Source of the DNA: Carex sylvatica
Taxonomy: Eukaryota > Streptophyta > Magnoliopsida > Poales > Cyperaceae
Direction: 5' to 3'
DNA: 55,470 nucleotides
Assembly: GCA_964058845.1 (NCBI GenBank)
Contig: CAXKVR010000429.1
Location: 1-55,470, forward strand
A model generated the notes under the pieces. It saw only the letters and a program-made list of their open reading frames with translations, had not been told where the DNA came from and made no database searches. The position numbers were made by a program, and so were the translations under genes. Every line of letters starts with the position of its first letter. Within the stretch, counting starts at the first letter, position 1. Positions 19,575 through 32,826 of the stretch are shown one piece after another.

Positions 19575-21826
19575 GCGAAAACAAAAGAGAGAGAAGAAGC
19601 TGAAAATAAGATCTCTCAGAAGCTGAAACAGAGTTATGCTGACAGTTTGGCCGGTAAGCTGATTTTTATTGTAATCCTGTTTTAGTTTGTAATAATTTTG
19701 TGATTTTGATAGAACATGCTACTAGCCTACCCCAACTTGTTTGGCACTAAAGGCTTGGTTGTTGTTGTAAGATAGAACATGCTACCAGCTAATGATTTTT
19801 TTCTTTGGTTTATACCTTTACAACAACTTGAATTTGCACAAGTTTCTTTGACATTTGTTTTCCCTTTTTCACCTCTAAGAAGCTGTCATTTATGTCTCTC
19901 TAATGAAGTTATATATTTCAAGCATGGGTCAATTGCTTCTTTAAAACTTCTTTTATTTTTCCTTCTTTTTTTTGGGAATTGCCTAAAAGATTGTCAGAAG
20001 TTAATTGTCATGCAGTAGTGAGGGAGAAAGCTTTGGACATTGCAGGGTTTCTGGGTTGAATGTTCTTATATAGCATATGTATTAGGATTCTTCTTGCCAT
20101 TAGTTCACGTAATCAAGATATATTTTGTATTACTTATACACTCAGAAATCTGTCGGATCACCTGTAGAGAATTGTTAAATTGATAGAATAATAGTTGTAC
20201 AATAACCAGATGATCTTTATATTATAATAATAATAACAATAATAGCAAAATCTCTCTTTCTTTATCATGGAAATGAAAGAGAGCCTCCATACCTTCTCAA
20301 TGGGCTTTCTAATTACTAATAGCTTTTTTGTCTCTCTTTTAACTTTTACAATTCCTTTCTTACTATCCAGAGAAGAAAAGTCGGCAGACTAAAATGACAG
20401 CCAAAATACCACCTCCAAAAAGAAGCTTTTGGGGAGGTACTTCTGTTTTAATTTCCTATCTTCTAGAAAGTATAGTTTAAGTAGACTGATCCAAGGTTGT
20501 TGTACTGGTCGGCACGCCTTATTACTGCATCATGCACATATAATGATCTGCCTAGTTTCAGTGTCTTTTAAAATAAAAGTTTATATAGCTCCCAGTTTGG
20601 CCAAAAAAGAAACTACAAAATACAATATCAAATGGCCTCCTTCCCTTGAACGAGATAGTGTGTACTCCATCTGTTCCATTCATATAAAAATTGTGTTAAT
20701 CTGTATGGTAAAAGAAAACAAAACATGCATGACTATGTAGTATGAGCATAACATTGAACTTATCACTACAAGTTTTCTCATAAAATTTTCATGATGTCTT
20801 ATGCCAGGGAATGGGCCTAGTTTTTCCACCAACTACAAGAGCCCTTTGATGAAGAAAGCAAAGATAGAGCTCCTAAAAAGGTGCTCTTTCTCTACTGTTT
20901 GCTAAATTATGTTTTTGCTTTTTTTCTATCTCAACAGATAGCTCCTCGGCTTCTAAGAAATTGGCCCAATGGTGTGGTTCTCACATCTCATGATCACTGG
21001 GGAAAATTATTATAATTTTTTTTATACCTGTCAAAGAAATACCCGACACCCCAAAACTGATAGGTTGCAGAGTCTTGTACAAAGAAAATAGTGTACCTTG
21101 TTTACAAACAATATATTCACTGGACAAATGGGTATATAAACTGTAAGTCAGTCTGCTTGGATATTAGTATATTGACTTTACAAAGAAAAAGAAAATACTT
21201 CATCTTTACTGAATCGTATTTTTGTGGAACATGTCAGTAGTTTGGCGCTACCAGTATGTTATATAGAACATCTATAAAATTTATCAAATTTCAGTAAATT
21301 GATTGTCAGTATCAGCTTTATCAATTTGACTTGAGAAAAAAAAAGAGTATATTATCTTTATAAAATGATATTGGTATCAATACCATTTCAAAATCAAATA
21401 CTCCATTTTTGAAATGGTATACCAATACAATTTGAACTGTTGCTTAGGCTCCCTCAGTGTATGCTCTTTAGTTTTCCCTTTATATGTACAAAGAGATCTA
21501 AATGACAAAACCCATGTAGTCTGTTTTTCATGAAATATCGTTGTTTTCTAATGCTGAATATTTTCACTTGCTATATCCACAGTCCAGAGATTATAAACCA
21601 TAAGACCATGAAGAGAACACTTCAAAGTTCTTCTACCTCCATTTCCAGAAGGTACGAGTAACTTATTTACATATATGTTTCAGTTTTTCTTTGCATCTTT
21701 TGAGACAAGCTAAGCAATATATATTTATATGTTTACAGCATACCGGCCCCAACAAGACCAAGTAATTATTCTAAAAGCAATGGAGCTAGCAGTTCAAGGT
21801 CATTTAATTCAATGTCAAGACGGTAG
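19575..21826 (+). pseudogene. ELOA: Elongin-A-like gene, C-terminal exons only
   Basis: Five exons (19575-19653, 20371-20436, 20808-20880, 21583-21651, 21739-21826) join in frame through GT-AG introns to about 124 residues ending FNSMSRR. The product resembles the tail of plant elongin A, the RNA polymerase II elongation factor subunit: EREEAENKISQKLKQSYADS, EKKSRQTK, then KRSFWG and NYKSPLMKKAKIELL. The conserved N-terminal elongin-A domain that should precede it is absent from 18243-19574, where the sequence is a duplicated THADA flank, a stranded minus-strand exon and a tandem repeat. So it looks 5'-truncated, although an unusually distant first exon cannot be excluded. The remaining exons show no frameshift, suggesting recent truncation. 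Family assignment rests on remembered similarity. Confidence 0.65.
19723..19770 (+). mobile_element. 5'-truncated Au/TS-type SINE, 48 bp, with 15-bp target-site duplication
   Basis: The insert contains ACCCCAACTTGTTTGG, ACTAAAGGCTTGG and a terminal (TTG)n, the 3' end of plant Au/TS SINEs. Perfect direct repeats GATAGAACATGCTAC flank it at 19708-19722 and 19771-19785. It sits in the first visible intron of the elongin-A-like fragment. Confidence 0.9.
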
Positions 21827-23550
21827 TTGCCGACAAGTTCTCTCAATCTACCTTTTTAATTAGATGGCATTCCTGGTTCCCCTTGTTATTTATAGCTTTC
21901 GGCCATGTATCTCTGTACAAATAGTGCTATGCATAAATCGAGGCCCTGATGTTAAGAAAGGAAAGGGAGTTTATCCTCCCGGGAGTCAAGTCAATGTACT
22001 AAATTGAAATCTCTCATAGTCCTTGCTTGAAATAAAAGGCTATAAGCTATTGTTCCCATCCTGTATTACTTATTTTGTTTTTGTTTTCCATTTTATTTGT
22101 AGTCAACGATTTTTAAACTGATTTGTTTGAGTTGCATTAGAGATCCTGATTGGTAGCAAGAATCAAGTTTTAGGGGCGGAGCTAGAATCATCATACTTTT
22201 GTTTGTTTGTTTGTATTTTTCTTTTGGGGGTGGGCACACATAATACAATAAATTTAACACTGTTAATTGAAAAATAACCATCTACTAATAATAATACTAC
22301 ATAGTAATTAGATTTAAAATGACAATATCTTTAGCATAACATAGTCATTAGAAACATAAGGTAAATAACTAAATATGCATTACATTTGCTTGTTTAGTTT
22401 TTCCTATTATCAGGCACTTTTTGATAATTTCTACTGTCCAAAGGAAAATTTGATGATATAGACTTCAAATCGCCTCTATTATATTCACTCTGTAAGCACT
22501 AATCAAAATGCGGTAACAAAAAAAAAAAAAAAAACTAATTTATTTCTGCGATGACAATCGCCACCTCACTATCTATTGTACAAAGCACCTCTCGAAACAA
22601 ACCAAAAAATTGAAAAAAAAAAAAGAAAAGAAAGAAAAAGAAACAATTATTTTAATGAGAAAAAAAAGAGAGTAAAAACTAACAGGTCCATATACAGCTC
22701 CAAATAATATAGCCTGCACCGGTCTCACAAGCAAAGGAACAAAAATTGTGTGCTTGAGTGCTTGTTGTGTTTGATTTGGGCCTTGGATTTTTAATCCAAC
22801 TGTGCAGCTTGGGTGTTTTCGAAAAAAATAAAAATTATATGTATGCGACCCATATGAACCACAGCATACAAAATCCATTGTCTGGGCCTTTGTCCAACCA
22901 GTGAGCGACAAATTATTTACTGTTAATATCTCATTTTTATTTTATTACAAATTTTCTATTTTTTAAATTTTGAAATGATTCGAAAAAAACAGCTAAAAAT
23001 GGAATAATCCAAATAATATATATAAAAAAAACATAAAAATTATATATAACATTTCAAATTTGTTGGTATTTTTCTATTATTCAACATACATGATTTATCT
23101 TTGATAAAGGAATATACATAAATTTTTTTTTTTTTTTTTTTCAAAAAATTTGGCAGTGGCCGCCGAGGGATTTACTAGAAACCAATTATCACGTTACAAC
23201 ACTACGCAAACAAACACAGAGACACAACTCCACATACATCATTCATGTACACATACCACATCTGAAAAATAAAGTAGCACAACCAATCAGCATGTTAATT
23301 CCTCTCCTAGCAGTATTTAATAACATGTGGAAAAATAAAATAGGAAAATGAAGAGAAGTATTTTGAACAACATAGTTCCAGTTAAGAGCAAGTTACATGC
23401 CAATGAGTATCCAATGAGTATGCTATTCAAAAATAATTTGTTCATGGAGACAGAATCCGGTTTAACACAAATCAATATTTTCAGGAACATGTTTTTTAAA
23501 AAATATCAAAAATATAAAAGAATAACCATAAATTGCTATCAAATGCAAAC
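21827..23550. other. Convergent spacer between elongin-A-like and THADA-like 3' ends
   Basis: Holds the 3' UTR of the elongin-A-like fragment (an AATAAA at about 22030), then AT-rich DNA with poly-A runs at about 22519 and 22613 and a poly-T run at 23122. The minus-strand open frame at 22573-22911 has no recognised domain. No structured element could be supported. Confidence 0.55.
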
Positions 23551-26500
23551 TCATCTGAGAAGAAAATAAGGATCGAACCCATCCAAAATAGAGCTCTCTT
23601 GCCGGTCATGTACTACCAGAGAATAAAGATTAGATATCAAAGGGTTCCCAAGAAATGGTCCAATAATACTACTCAATTCTGACAACCCGGGCCCATTAAA
23701 TCGGCCCTTTAAATCTAGGGGAGAAAGTGCGTAAATTCCCAATAGATACGCATAAACTACGATAAAAGCATCTTTATGGTTCCCTATACCACCAATCCAA
23801 CCAATGTTCCTTCCTGAATCAACATAACTGCCTACGAATAACACCAATTGCTGCAAAAGTTGCCTTCTCCAATTTTCAGCAAACAGTTGAATTTCTTTAG
23901 AATTACAGGAAACAAGCTTCTCTAAATTGGCACAACAAATCTGACAGATCAACAGCTTTTCCTCGTGGTGGTTGTCGATTTCCTTATCAAAAATTTGTCT
24001 GACTAAATCTCCGCTAGAGTTTGCATAAACTGAGGTGTCTAAAACCCTTTGAGCCAAGCAATTTAGGTACTCTATCCAATTCCCAAATTCAGAAGAGAGA
24101 AAATCAAAGCTTAACACAATGACCTTATCTACTTGTGTAGGCACTGAATCATCACATGATAAACCATTATCCAATCTTCTGGATAAAATTCTCTGAACAT
24201 ATTTTGCAAGCCTCAGTCTAAGACTCTCATCTTCATCCTCCAACAATTGAATGGAAATGAACCACAAATCAAGGAACAACTTGACTACACTTTTATTTTC
24301 AGATTTATTTGTCTCTTCAAGCAAGGATGATGCAATTATAGCCTCAGAAGCAGCCTTTCTCATGTTAACGGGTTGCGATGGGTCACTACGTCCCTTAACC
24401 AATTTCACAAACGAATCAATGGCTTCAATTGCCATCCCCAAATTCACACCTACACAGGCTCCTGATGAAACAGGTCTTTTCAACAATTTCACAAAGTGCT
24501 TCATGCATATGGACATGCAACGAATAATAACCTCCTTGGTTTTTGACCGCAAGACCGTACCATTCAACTGTACCAATCTGTCCCAAAAGGGAAAAGCCAA
24601 ACTATCAGCCTCAAAAGGATCTTTGACCTTTGAACTCCATGAGAAGATGATCTTCAATATGTAATAAACACATTTAGGGTTTTCTTCTGCATACAATCGG
24701 TCCATGAGAACAGGCCATAGACCATTTAGAGCCCATTGGAAAAAAACACCTTTCTCACTGACAGGTCCATAACAGTCCACCATTTTAAGCAACTGCTTCA
24801 TTGTTGCAACCCTGACCTCATATGTATAATCAGTTACACAAGAGATAATTCTCTCTTGAAGCTGAGTTGGATGAATCTCTATTTGGGGCATCTCTGCCAG
24901 GTCTTTCCTTGAAAAACCAAACCTGTGGAAATGAACCTCCTCATCAGAGATATCATACCTTCCCTTGGAGAGGCAACTGAAGTATGACACAGTTGCTTGC
25001 TCCCGCAACTCAATTTTGGTAGGATCATGCATTATTCCAAGTTCTTTCAATATATCTACATCCAAGTGCTGTGAGGTGAGTTCAAAAAGTAGAGACTGCA
25101 CAGTTGCAATAACTCCACTTGCACCACTGCTTGACCTAGAAATGCTTAGCAAAAGGTCTAATATCCGCAAGTATGAGCTTGAAACCACAGGACATGCGCC
25201 ATTACCAAGCCATGAACAAGTAGAAAGTACCTGTATTACGTCACTTGCAATTTGATCCTTTCTTGACAAGTCAGTTAGGCTTCGGCAATTGCTATCAAGT
25301 AGCGAGTAGAGTTGCAACAAGAGACCATGTATTGAATTAAATGGAAGCTCCATCTGATTTTTTGCCAAATAATTTAAAACATTGGTGACAACTTCATGCA
25401 ACTTTTCATTTGATACTAAACCGGTTAAAGCCCTTGACGCCAAAACACGGATCTTCAAGTTGCTTTGTGTGGCACATTTTTGGATGAAAGGTAAAAGGGA
25501 GAAAGGGTCCAGAGTTTCATCTGTGCCAGAGCTGAGTGGCGAGGGCTTGAGGCGGGAGAGGAGGATGAGAATGGGGCAGAGACTTGGGTGTATAGCTTTT
25601 GCTATGTCAGATCCTCTGTGGTGGGTGGAGCTGCTAGGATTGAGAAGGTCCGTCGCGATCTTTAGTTTTTCCGATAGGAAAGGAGGGAGAGCTGGGTATC
25701 TGCAAATAGAGAGAGAGAGATTTGTTAGACAGCAACCCGACTTCCAAGAACTCATAACATTAGTAAATTTCACTATGCTACCAAGAGTTGGTATGCAATA
25801 TCATATTAGGAAACCTCAAAAATTAACGTCCTTTTGCAATTAATATGGAGCCATACATCAGGCTAATGCTTAAGGTAGACTTTTCTGGAAATTGATAATT
25901 ATGATGTTCCACCTAATTATTTTCATTTTCGTTAACCTCAAATTGAAATAGATTTGATCCCATAATATCTTAATGCAAATTTCCTAGTTTGCATGATAGG
26001 TTATGGGGTGATTTACTTTCTGAGTCAAAATTCATAATCGGGGCCAACATGGTCATTTTCAACTGATTCAACCTTGCTTTTAGTAATTGTGGTGACATAT
26101 TTGATATAACCAGAAAAAAAGGTACGGAGTTGCAAACACAAAAGACATCAGTTCAAATTTGCAATCATATTATGTCAGTTTTGGAGAGTGAAAAAAAAAA
26201 TGCATCACAAATGTAACTGAGTGCAGCTGACCTGTGAAAAAACTCGAGCCCAGTCACTGACCGCCGTGCTGACTCACGCTTGTGCACATTCAAAAAACCA
26301 ACCATACGCCGCAGCAGTGCGGTGTATGCCAGAGTGGCCGCATTCCTCACCTCCCAATATGGTGAAGAGAAGGACTGTATCGACACAATCATTGCCTCAG
26401 CAGAGAAACCTGAGGTATCAGATGCCAAGTTCGCGTCATTAAAAGCAGCCCTCATAACATTAAATGCATGCACTGTGGGGACCACACCCTCGTCCCTTGT

Positions 26501-29500
26501 CTTGGATAGGTTTTTGTTTGGTGTTTCTGAAATACATCTTTGAGACTTGGCACAGCCTGATAAGGGTTTTTTGGCAAGGTCAATGAGCCACCGTAAGGCT
26601 CTAGGGAGGAGCTTTTTAGGCATGCCCTCTGGCTCAGCTAGAAATAATGCAATAAATGCAGCCGGGATGCCAGCACTTCGCCTCAGCAAGTCATCTACAG
26701 TCTGTTCCTTGGAAATGGTTCGCTCCATCAGAAGTTCCATCCATGACTCTGTCATTTTGCAAAGCCTGGGAAATTGAACAAAGGTAATTTTTGATATTCA
26801 GGGTTCAAGAAATCCAGTAGAACATCAAATTATGAACAGTACAAGTACATTCCTTGACTGATGTGATGCAATTTATTTGTGCTTTTGCTGCTGGTTTTGT
26901 GTTTCATTTAAGTATTTAAAGTGTCTTAACTGGCTATTAGTTTGTGTGCATGTACAAATAAATCATGATTCAGTCATTAATAAGCCCCAGAAATTGTAAA
27001 CTTAAACTTGCATGCTTTTATAACTTGGTGAAAAGCACGTTCTGCAATGAAGACGGCGATATTTTACCCTCATAAGGAAAAAAATATGTGGGTGCCGAAA
27101 GAAAATTCAGCAAAAGAGTTGTGAAAGTACCTAGAATCATTTGAGCAGAGAAGGCGGTTGCAAAGGGCTGTAAAGCCGGCTCTTGTCTTGTCTATTGCAC
27201 CATTATGCTTCATTTTGAGAAGAACTTGCAAGAAATGGTTCCCCATTGTTTCCAATTGAACCAAATCAAGAATTTCCGTGCCTGTGTCCATGTGTTGTTC
27301 TTCGTGATTGCTATAATTTTCATTAATATCTGAATTTGCACAGCTAGGCAGAGGAGCTTTTCTGATTATGGTTCCAAATAGAAGACTAACCTGGGAAGGG
27401 GAAAAAAAAACACAGTTCTCTGTTGGAATAATTATCTAAAAAAAGAATCTAAGTACATAGACTCCAAACCCAAGTACACCACAAAACTAGTTCCACTTCA
27501 GACTTGCTAACTTAACTTGCAATGGACGATCCTAAGCACTTATTACCTCATAAAGGAACAAGTCTGTATCAGAACACGTTCAATAGAAACAGCAACAGGC
27601 TGGTACCACATCCTCTTTGAATCCAATTAAAACTACTAGATAAACAGAACTCATGCAAAAAGGCAAACAAAGAAAGCCAAAAATAGTCAAGCCATTATCC
27701 ACTAAGTGGGTGGTAGATTTTCATTTACCTAGTATTATCATCAGCTATTGTAATGAAAAAAATCAATACCTCCTTCATGGCAAGCCAGCAACCGACCATA
27801 ACAACATGTTCTGCCGGTTTGCCATTACTCTCCTTTCTGGCATCGGTTTCACCTAATTCTCTTCCTAACTCAGCCTCCCCTTCTCCTGCTTCTTCCTCCT
27901 GAACAACCCCATCCTCAAGAAAAGCATCCGCATCACCCTCACCACATGCAGTATCATCCATGTCATATGGCATAGACCACACGTCAGCAGATACCACCCA
28001 TAAAGCCAGAGAAGTGATCCTCACAATAAGTCCCAGAAGCCTCTCTAACACTGCCCTCATCTCAGCCCCATTCGACTGCACCGCATCACAGCCCCAATCC
28101 AGTTCCTCAAATGTGTACCTGAGTGTTAATAAAATCCCGTGCACAAAACTCTTCTTACACGCATTGGTTAAGTCCCTGTCACCCTCTTCAACCACACTTT
28201 GCAACCACTCAACAAGCGATGAAATGTACTCAATTACAGGGTTCCTGATATTTTTGGAAACTTCTTGAATTTCACAAGTGAGTGAATTGTTATCAGTAGA
28301 GAACTTCACGTAACAACCCAAACCCAGCACATATTTCTTGAAGATTAACCGAAGGGTTAAGGCACCAGCATCACATTCTCTAACACGAGGGCTATGTACC
28401 AGCTTCATTGCCCATCTAATTATGTTGTCAATGGAATTATTTTCACAAATTCCAGGAAGAGGTGTTGGAAAACAGAAGAGGATGTGAAACGCATGCTCAC
28501 GAAGACGGTCCCAGCTATCAACAATGGACCCCACAAGAGACATGGTTGAGTCAGGTGAGGTGATGCCATCTCCATAAGGGTAGAGGAAACTTGAATTTTG
28601 TTTGAGCGTGTTTATTGGCCAGATATCTATCATTGTTAAAATAAGCTCCATGGCCATGGTTTTTCTTTCGTATGGTGCTGAAGGGTAGCATGAGTAGAAA
28701 AGGAAGCGACTGAACCAATTCATGAACTGGAAAAGGTCCTCTGCCTTGTGTGTGCTTTCATCGGTGGAACTTGCTGGTTTCCACGAGCCTTGTTTAACCT
28801 GTGATGAAACTAGCTTAGTCTATGTCAAGTACAGAATGACAGCTAATTAGTTATAAAATATGCTCTAAGAAAATAAAAATGTTGCCACAAATCCTATAAG
28901 AAAACTCCATTAAACACAACACAACTTACTACCAAATAACACCAATAAATTCAAAAAAAAGAGTTGTAGCTTGGTTAGTAGGATAATAGTAAAGAATGAC
29001 TTATTAAAAGGATGAGCGAAGGTGTTACATTTAACACAGTGCACTTCTCCAACACATTGTTAATGTTGCATATTTTCTTAAAGCACTCCAAAAGGTTGAT
29101 TGCCAGTTACAAACAGGAGGATATACGGTATTATGGCAAATATCACAAACAAAAGGTCTAATTAGCATAAAACTTTAATCAACATAAATAGACATGCCAG
29201 ACATGCCATAAGTTTCATTAATCTAGTAAGCTACTGAGATTTGAGGAAGAGCGCAGTCGTCTCACATTTTTATTGAACTCATTCTCTCACACTTCCTGTT
29301 CTGGACAGGTCACAGATTTGGAGGTCCTGCCACTTCAGAGTATACTCTTCTGATGAGTATTGACTCGCCATTAGGTATATCAGTCATTGGAGATGGCTTG
29401 TTAGCTTGCATTTTTGCTTGTCTTTAGACTCTCCAGTGTGTTATTGATGTTACTGTGTTTTGTTTTGATGTGTTTGGTTTGTGGTTTTTTTGTTTCTTAC

Positions 29501-31905
29501 TCCTGATATTCGGTGTATAAGGGTTGAGGCGGAGGGGGGGATCTATAGTACTAGACATGCTCGGAGGAGTCTGTTTGATGGGTTATTTTGAACAGTCTTA
29601 AAAGAGTGATGAAACAAACTTAATTTAACGATTTCTGCAACTGTATGAGTGGTTCAATGCCATTTTTCTCAAAAAATAACTGAAATGAAATAAAGAAAAA
29701 AGAAAAGAGAAGGAAAAGAAAAAAAAAGGCTACTGAGGAGGCACCAACCTGTCTATCTAGTGCTGTGCGAACTCGAGAGAAAAACTTCTTGAAAAGGCTT
29801 GTCCATTTCATCTGAAAGGCCGTTGAGCTGCACCTCATGTTTAGTGGGACCACTTTCCGCATCAGGTTAAGCTCTAGATCTGAAGGCAAGCTTGAGGTTT
29901 TAGGGTTTAGAAACAGTGACTCGGCTGCATCTATTCTAACAGTATTATCAGAGTGCATCAAAGAGAGAACAAACCACTCCACAGGAACCCTAACATTTAC
30001 ACCTTTAACCAAAATAATTGCAGTATGGTCGGAATCAGATGGATCAGAATCAATATCTCCTTCAATTAGAGCCATGGTTCGAGACACCTTTATTAGAGAA
30101 ACCAAGGCTGCTATACACTGGTCAAGTTTTAAATCTGATTTCAATTTGGTCTCTCTAATCCCTGGGCCAATAGTGATAAATTCAAGCATTGGAAAAATGC
30201 TGTCAACATCTACATCTAAAACAGCAGGCAGAGCATAGGTATTCAAATTGGTACGGAGTTTGGAGTGACCCGATACTAGCCCTTGCATTAGAGGAGGGAG
30301 GGAAAGAGCCCTGAAAGCTTCATACCCTTTTTCAATCCCATATTCGCTCCAACATCCGTCTCTTAAGATCTCCAGAAAGCATTTCAAGAATGATGTGACA
30401 GCACAACACACATCATCATCTATGTATGCATATGCCGTTTCAAGGAGGAGGTTCGAATTCAATTTCAGAAGAGAATTCGCACCCAACCGTCTAGTAAGAG
30501 AGGCCAGAGGAACATATCTGCCTTTGCAACGCGGCCCAAGGCGGAGAAGATCCTGTGCAATTTTGGAAAGAAAAGATTTGGTTGTGCCGTTATCTTTAGA
30601 GGAAGGAAGGGATGACTCGATATCCAACAAGAGATCAAAGATGAGATGCACTTGCCTCACTGTCTGGCTTAATGAATCTTCAAGATTGTTCCAGATAATT
30701 CTGAGTAAACGGGCTTTTACCTCCTCCGAGAATGGCTCATACCCATTGGAGAAATTAGTTAGGCCAGATAACAGAGATGCTTTGATCTGTTGCAAGCATA
30801 TTTGAGTCACAGTTAGGGCATGAAAGTTGAAATGGCTATCAATAGGGTTCTCGCAATAATTGCATAGCTCAGGGAGTATTCCACTATACAGTATATTCCA
30901 TGGTGAAACATGTACAGAACCAGTAACATTAGCATTTAGTACTTCTCTGGGTATAGCTGTTAAAATCCCTCTAAGCAAGCAAAGCCTGCTCAAAATCGAG
31001 AGATCTCTAGTTCCTTCAATCAAATCTGAGTAACAAATAGGCCCATTAGAATTTTCATCAGGAAAAACTCCAAATAATTTACGTGAGATGAAAGTGGAGA
31101 GCTCAGCAGGCCCCATGAAAGCTTGGATTGCTGCACAGAAACTCACTGCAGAGGCAATTAAACAATCCCGAGAAAAGGATGATGAGTTTAAAACAGTCAA
31201 AATCGTACTCAGAGAAGTTCTAAAAATATTTGAAGAATTCTCTGAGTTAACAAATTTTGATGGATACCTCTGGAGCAAGTAATACATGCATGACATGGCA
31301 TCTTGGCACTGCTCCATGACAACTGGTGATGGGCGGGACCCACTAGAAACATCTAGAAGTACGCTCTCCAACCCAAAAACCACATCCATTGCAGCTCTGT
31401 CATAACATTTCTCTATTATCTCGTCTAAAATCCCCAGTTTGGGGTAACCAATTAGGGACAATGTGCACCGAGAAACCAGAAACCTCTTCTTTTCCTTTTT
31501 CCCCAAATTACCATACTCTTCACATAGCGTGGCAAAGCAACTGCTTATCACATGGTGGAATTTGCGGCATTTGTTCAATGCAGATATTAAAGTTCGATGA
31601 AGAGGCAAGGAGTTCTCTAGGAAGAGAATTTCCAAGTAGAATCGGGCTGCGGTTGAAATTGTTTCACCAGAGATTTGCGGATCGGCGAACAAATTAGTGA
31701 AGGACGAGGCAAGTTTCTTCACTTCATCTAGTTGCGCATAAGTGGAGTTCAGGGAAGCAAAGAGCTTTACTTCAGAAAAGAAATTGGAGGAGTTAGAGGT
31801 GTCAGAAGCTATGAGATTGAGCGATTCAATGTAGGATTTGGGGAAAACAACTGAGGTGTAGGTGTACTTGTGGCGGTGTTGCAATGATCGCCACTTTGAG
31901 GACAT
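23551..31905 (-). CDS. THADA: THADA / Trm732-like protein (DUF2428, ARM/HEAT repeats)
   Basis: Plant homologue of THADA and yeast Trm732; the yeast protein partners the Trm7 methyltransferase for 2'-O-methylation of the tRNA anticodon loop. Five coding exons (31905-29749, 28798-27770, 27390-27131, 26765-26232, 25699-23551) join by GT-AG introns into 6129 nt, encoding 2042 residues with no break, close to the expected plant length. The start MSSKWRSLQHRHKYTYTSV is the first ATG downstream of a 5' UTR intron (31931-32097). The protein is helical-repeat-like throughout. The DUF2428 core lies in exons 2-4, with MPYDMDDTACGEGDAD, an acidic Glu/Gly-rich insert, VVMVGCWLAMKEV, then KTRAGFTALCNRLL and SFSSPYWEVRNAATLAYTAL. 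The C-terminal exon carries WVLMD-type and YTYEVRVATMKQLL repeats. The 5' end is duplicated at 16364-17209. Confidence 0.95.
29750..31468. other. Part of THADA exon 1 absent from the duplicate
   Basis: The paralogous copy breaks at a position matching 31469, so the part of exon 1 from 31468 downwards is single-copy. The break falls in the codons after KKEKKRFLVSR. It is listed to mark the duplication limit inside the gene. Confidence 0.8.
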
Positions 31906-31930
31906 GATTCTCCTCCGTTAAATAATTGGC

Positions 31931-32097
31931 CTGCTAACAAATATAAAACAAATAATTACTGGGCGCTCCTAGTGGGAAGAAAAATGGTGAACAAAAGCTG
32001 GTAGCAAATACCAGTTTCCATCACCTTCCCCAAACAAATATAAGTTCATCATTACAACCTAGACAGAAGTGAATGGACTGTGTGAAAATGAATTTAC
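31931..32097 (-). other. 5' UTR intron of the THADA-like gene
   Basis: On the minus strand the donor CAG|GTAAATT is at 32098/32097 and the acceptor TTAGCAG|GCC at 31931/31930, giving a 167-bp intron upstream of the ATG at 31905. The same sites are preserved in the truncated copy near 16826-16992. Confidence 0.65.
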
Positions 32098-32314
32098 CTG
32101 GTAGCGGCTGCCAAAGAGGGCACACAAATTGGAGGGCACACCATTGATTTCCCGCGAGAAAAGAATGGTAGAAGAGAAAACAGGAAGTGCAGGCTGGTGC
32201 TGGTTGGTCGGGTGCTTGGATGGTACAAGGTTAAATTAGGGCTTTACTTTACAACGACAGACGAACCGGGGTTTTGCGCAAATCACGTTGTATTTCGTCT
32301 GGGTTGGTGTTGAG

Positions 32315-32739
32315 GCCTGTCGTCGTAAGGCCTAATTAAATGGACCGGAATGTAGAAAAGTTTATATACCAAAATCGAATTCGGATTTTTTTGATAAAAA
32401 GGCCTATGCCCATTTTTATTCAAGAAAAAACAAAAAATTCGAATTCGGATAAATCCTAAAATCACTTAAATTTTGATTTTGAATCTTGAACGTTCGATTT
32501 CTCCGGCACGAAGATCAAAGGACTACCGTGCATTCCTCCTCGGGATGGATTGGCCAGAATTACGATCGGACGGTTTGAATTAAACTCAAAGTTTGTGTTA
32601 CTTTAGGGAAACCGGACCCGACAATGTCAGGCAGGGATGATCCAACCAACCCGTTTAGCCATCCGGAAAGCTTTTCCTCTCTAATTTTCTGTTTCAGTAT
32701 CTTTTATCCATGGAGATTCGCTGTCTAAGTCGGTCAGGG
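32315..32739. repeat. Duplicated block T2, copy 2: THADA upstream flank
   Basis: Partner of 17819-18243. It lies immediately upstream of the intact THADA-like gene and should contain its promoter. It has no hAT insertion; the single GTGTTGAG target is at 32307-32314. Confidence 0.93.
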
Positions 32740-32750
32740 GCAAGGTCTCT

Positions 32751-32795
32751 GACCGAAACAGCAAACAGTGTGCAGCAAGAGTGGGCTCTTGGATG
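32751..32795 (-). repeat. 45-bp inverted copy of the cyclophilin promoter
   Basis: Exact reverse complement of 40419-40463, the segment just upstream of the cyclophilin TATA box. It sits in the short non-duplicated junction (32740-32826) between blocks T2 and S1, and so looks like templated filler from a break-repair event. Confidence 0.93.
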
Positions 32796-32826
32796 ATAGG
32801 ATTGTTTATTTAACGGTTCAGATCAG

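Noticed and set aside
22573..22911. 112-codon minus-strand open frame
   Set aside because: Ends in poly-Phe from a poly-A run and has no domain; likely chance.
24251..26777. Several plus-strand open frames of 70-150 codons
   Set aside because: They lie antisense to THADA coding exons and have no domain of their own.
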